Positions 61,981-64,000 of a stretch of 64,000 nt of DNA are shown here, one piece after another. The notes under the pieces were generated by a model. The model made no database searches. It was not told the DNA's origin and saw nothing but the letters and a program-made list of their open reading frames with translations. Source of the DNA: UBA1723 sp045629285. GTDB lineage: Bacteria; Bacteroidota; Bacteroidia; Bacteroidales; Paludibacteraceae. How positions within the stretch are numbered: position 1 is the stretch's first letter; each line of letters begins with the position of its first letter. Position numbers and translations under genes: made by a program. Where the stretch lies: NCBI GenBank assembly GCA_045629285.1, contig JAZQQY010000052.1:62001-126000 (forward strand), written 5' to 3'.

Positions 61981-64000
61981 AAAAATCAGTCCGTCATTGG
62001 CAAACTTTGCTTTCAAGCATTTTGCTGTGAACGATTCTTTATTCATGACAAGCTCCTCTGGTGTGCCGGCAAACACAAGTTCACCTCCCTTGTCTCCTCC
62101 GTCCGGACCGATATCTATGACGTGGTCCGCACATTTGATCACATCCATGTTATGCTCGATGATGACGACGGTGTGTCCCTTCTCAATCAAGGCGTTAAAG
62201 GCTTTAAGCAGTGTCTTGATATCGTGGAAGTGGAGTCCGGTTGTCGGCTCATCGAAGATGAAGATTGTTGGCTGTGTCTTCTCTTCTGCCAAGATGGCTG
62301 CAAGCTTCACGCGCTGACTCTCTCCTCCTGATAGTGTGGATGAGGCTTGTCCAAGTTTGATATAACCCAAACCGACATCTTGCAACGATTTCAATCTCTT
62401 GACAATCTTTTTCTCTGTCGACTCTAATTTCTCAGAAAAGAATTCAACTGCCTGGTTGATAGTCATCTCAAGCACGTCGTAGATGTTCTTGCCACGGTAG
62501 CGAACCTCCAGAATATCCTGCTTAAAACGCATTCCCTTACAGCTCTCGCATGGCAATACCAAGTCGGCCATAAACTGCATCTCGATGGTTGTCGTTCCTT
62601 CACCCTGACACTCGTCGCATCGGCCTCCTTCTGTGTTGAATGAGAAGTGAGCGCTGCGGTAGCCCATCTGCTTTGATAGCTGTTGCTCAGAGTATAGTTT
62701 ACGGATCTCGTCGTATGCCTTGACGTATGTCACTGGGTTGGAACGAGATGATTTTCCAATCGGATTCTGGTCTACGAAATTGATGTTCTTCACTAAATCT
62801 GTCGCCCCAGAGATTGATGAGTGCAACCCTGGTTTCTCCTCCGATTCATCCAATTCTCTCTTTAGTGCAAGGTAGAAGATATCGCGGACCAACGACGATT
62901 TTCCTGATCCACTCGGACCGGTAACGACTGTCATCACATTGAGTGGAAACTTCACGTCAAAGCCCTTCAAGTTGTGCTGTAATGCTCCCTTGATCTCGAT
63001 ATAGTTGTTCCAAGGTCGACGGAATTGCGGCACATCAATTTTCTCGGATCCGTTAAGATAATCTATTGTGTAGCTGTGAAGTTCTGCGTTCTGTTTAGCC
63101 ATTTTTGCATCTTCAGGCGAACCTTCGAATACAACTTTACCACCGTTGCGTCCCGATTCCGGACCGATATCAATTATGTAGTCGGCTGCACGCATGATTT
63201 CCTCGTCGTGTTCAACAACGACTACCGTATTTCCTAGTTTCTGCAAGTCACGAAGTACCGACACCAAACGTGCTGTGTCGCGGCTGTGCAATCCGATACT
63301 TGGCTCGTCAAGAATATATAGTGAACCTACAAGGCTGCTACCTAATGATGTCACCAAGTTGATACGCTGGCTTTCTCCTCCAGAAAGGGAGTTGGATAGA
63401 CGGTTGAGCGTCAAGTAACCAAGACCTACGTCGACCAAGAAAGTCAAGCGATTCTTTATTTCGATAAGCAGACGCTTTGCGATTGTCTGCTCATGTTCTG
63501 TCAATGAGATATTGTCGAAGAAAACCTTCAAATCAGAAACAGGCATGTCCACCAATTCAGTGATGCTCTTTCCTGCAACCTTCACCCATGAAGCGTTCTC
63601 CTTCAAACGCGTGCCTCCACATTTTGGACAGATTGTCTTGCCACGGTAGCGAGCCAACATTACGCGGTACTGAATTTTATATTGCTGACTCTGAACGAAT
63701 TGGAAGAATTCGTCAATGCCGTGAGTAAGCTGAGTGCCGTGCCAAAGTTTGTTCTTTTCCTCTGTTGTAAGCTGGAAATATGGTTTGTGGATAGGGAATT
63801 TGATAGCTTCTGCATGGAAAATGAAATCCTGTAGCCATTCGCCCATCTTCTCTCCACGCCAGCAGATGACGGCTCCCTGGTATACAGACAAAGTCTTGTC
63901 TGGAATTACCAAGTCTTCGTCGATTCCAACCACACGTCCGAAACCTTCACACTCAGGACAAGCTCCGTAAGGGGAGTTGAAACTGAACATCAACTCTGTA
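61978..64000 (-). CDS. uvrA: UvrA excinuclease subunit A, C-terminal part (5' end outside window)
   Basis: About 670 residues, read into the right edge. Two zinc fingers (CPECEGFG at the start of the visible part, and CPKC before GGTRLKENASW; the second-half CDEC near GEGTTTIEMQF), the ABC signatures LSGGESQRINL and LSGGESQRVKLA, Walker A GPSGSGKSSLV, and Walker B ILDEP and IFDEPTTGLH. UvrA senses damage in nucleotide excision repair. The first Met near 63993 is not the start; the sequence upstream (TELMFSFN) continues as UvrA. Confidence 0.96.
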   Translation of the reverse strand, partial: TELMFSFNSPYGACPECEGFGRVVGIDEDLVIPDKTLSVYQGAVICWRGEKMGEWLQDFIFHAEAIKFPIHKPYFQLTTEEKNKLWHGTQLTHGIDEFFQFVQSQQYKIQYRVMLARYRGKTICPKCGGTRLKENASWVKVAGKSITELVDMPVSDLKVFFDNISLTEHEQTIAKRLLIEIKNRLTFLVDVGLGYLTLNRLSNSLSGGESQRINLVTSLGSSLVGSLYILDEPSIGLHSRDTARLVSVLRDLQKLGNTVVVVEHDEEIMRAADYIIDIGPESGRNGGKVVFEGSPEDAKMAKQNAELHSYTIDYLNGSEKIDVPQFRRPWNNYIEIKGALQHNLKGFDVKFPLNVMTVVTGPSGSGKSSLVRDIFYLALKRELDESEEKPGLHSSISGATDLVKNINFVDQNPIGKSSRSNPVTYVKAYDEIRKLYSEQQLSKQMGYRSAHFSFNTEGGRCDECQGEGTTTIEMQFMADLVLPCESCKGMRFKQDILEVRYRGKNIYDVLEMTINQAVEFFSEKLESTEKKIVKRLKSLQDVGLGYIKLGQASSTLSGGESQRVKLAAILAEEKTQPTIFIFDEPTTGLHFHDIKTLLKAFNALIEKGHTVVIIEHNMDVIKCADHVIDIGPDGGDKGGELVFAGTPEELVMNKESFTAKCLKAKFANDGLIF

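Noticed and set aside
63960..63993. A complete uvrA starting at Met near 63993
   Set aside because: The residues upstream still match UvrA, and the usual ~270 N-terminal residues are missing, so the gene runs out of the window.
1..64000. CRISPR arrays, rRNA genes, classical IS elements
   Set aside because: No regularly spaced direct repeats, rRNA sequence, or transposase other than the Rpn-family nucleases was found.

Overview
The window is a chromosomal stretch of a Bacteroidota bacterium of the order Bacteroidales. The evidence is a SusC/SusD/surface-glycan-binding trio, a TamL-type lipoprotein paired with TamB, a succinylornithine-type transcarbamylase (ArgF'), DUF4254 and BspA-like proteins, almost no Shine-Dalgarno sequences, and promoters of the Bacteroidota type (TTG, 19-21 bases, TAnnTTTG). 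Two proteins end in a type IX secretion (T9SS) sorting tail, which favours a Prevotella-like or related lineage over Bacteroides in the strict sense. Species cannot be fixed from this sequence alone.

Left part (1-31 kb) is mostly cell-envelope and housekeeping genes. It holds the 5' part of typA, three tandem FKBP prolyl isomerases aimed at cytoplasm, periplasm and membrane, a pentapeptide-repeat lipoprotein with a papain-like lipoprotein protease, a BASS transporter, tamB, tsaD, a hotdog thioesterase, a thioredoxin-fold lipoprotein coupled to a BspA-like LRR protein, a tandem-domain lipoprotein, glmM, tamL, an AlkD-like protein, a secreted protein of unknown function, aqpZ, argF', proA, and a four-gene cluster of an LptA/OstA-like protein with three SurA/PpiC-type chaperones. 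Together these favour outer-membrane biogenesis: TamB with TamL, periplasmic isomerases, and LPS-transport-like OstA.

Middle part (31-48 kb) has the DEAD-box helicase deaD, an IMPACT/YigZ protein, a small outer-membrane barrel, DUF4254 with a family 9 glycosyltransferase, trpS, then a SusC-SusD-SGBP glycan-uptake operon with no enzyme or regulator beside it, an HU-family protein, a zinc-less sirtuin, a kinase-HAD-thioredoxin operon, and two identical tRNA-Asn genes.

Right part (48-64 kb) is the accessory region. Two paralogous Rpn/PD-(D/E)XK nucleases bracket (i) a T9SS-sorted family 8-like glycoside hydrolase, (ii) a divergent operon encoding a PCMD-domain lipoprotein, an outer-membrane barrel and a 1391-residue protein with one PCMD-like domain, about eight calycin-like repeats and a T9SS-like tail, and (iii) a small membrane protein plus an AbiH-family protein carrying what looks like an inserted winged helix. 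The window ends in uvrA, cut at its 5' end. The PCMD/calycin operon with the GH8-like gene, and the Rpn-AbiH pair, are the best candidates for little-described systems.

Intergenic regions carry a family of small palindromes built on GAGACG...CGTCTC, found at seven or more sites, and several clear hairpin terminators. No CRISPR array, rRNA, integrase or classical IS transposase was seen.
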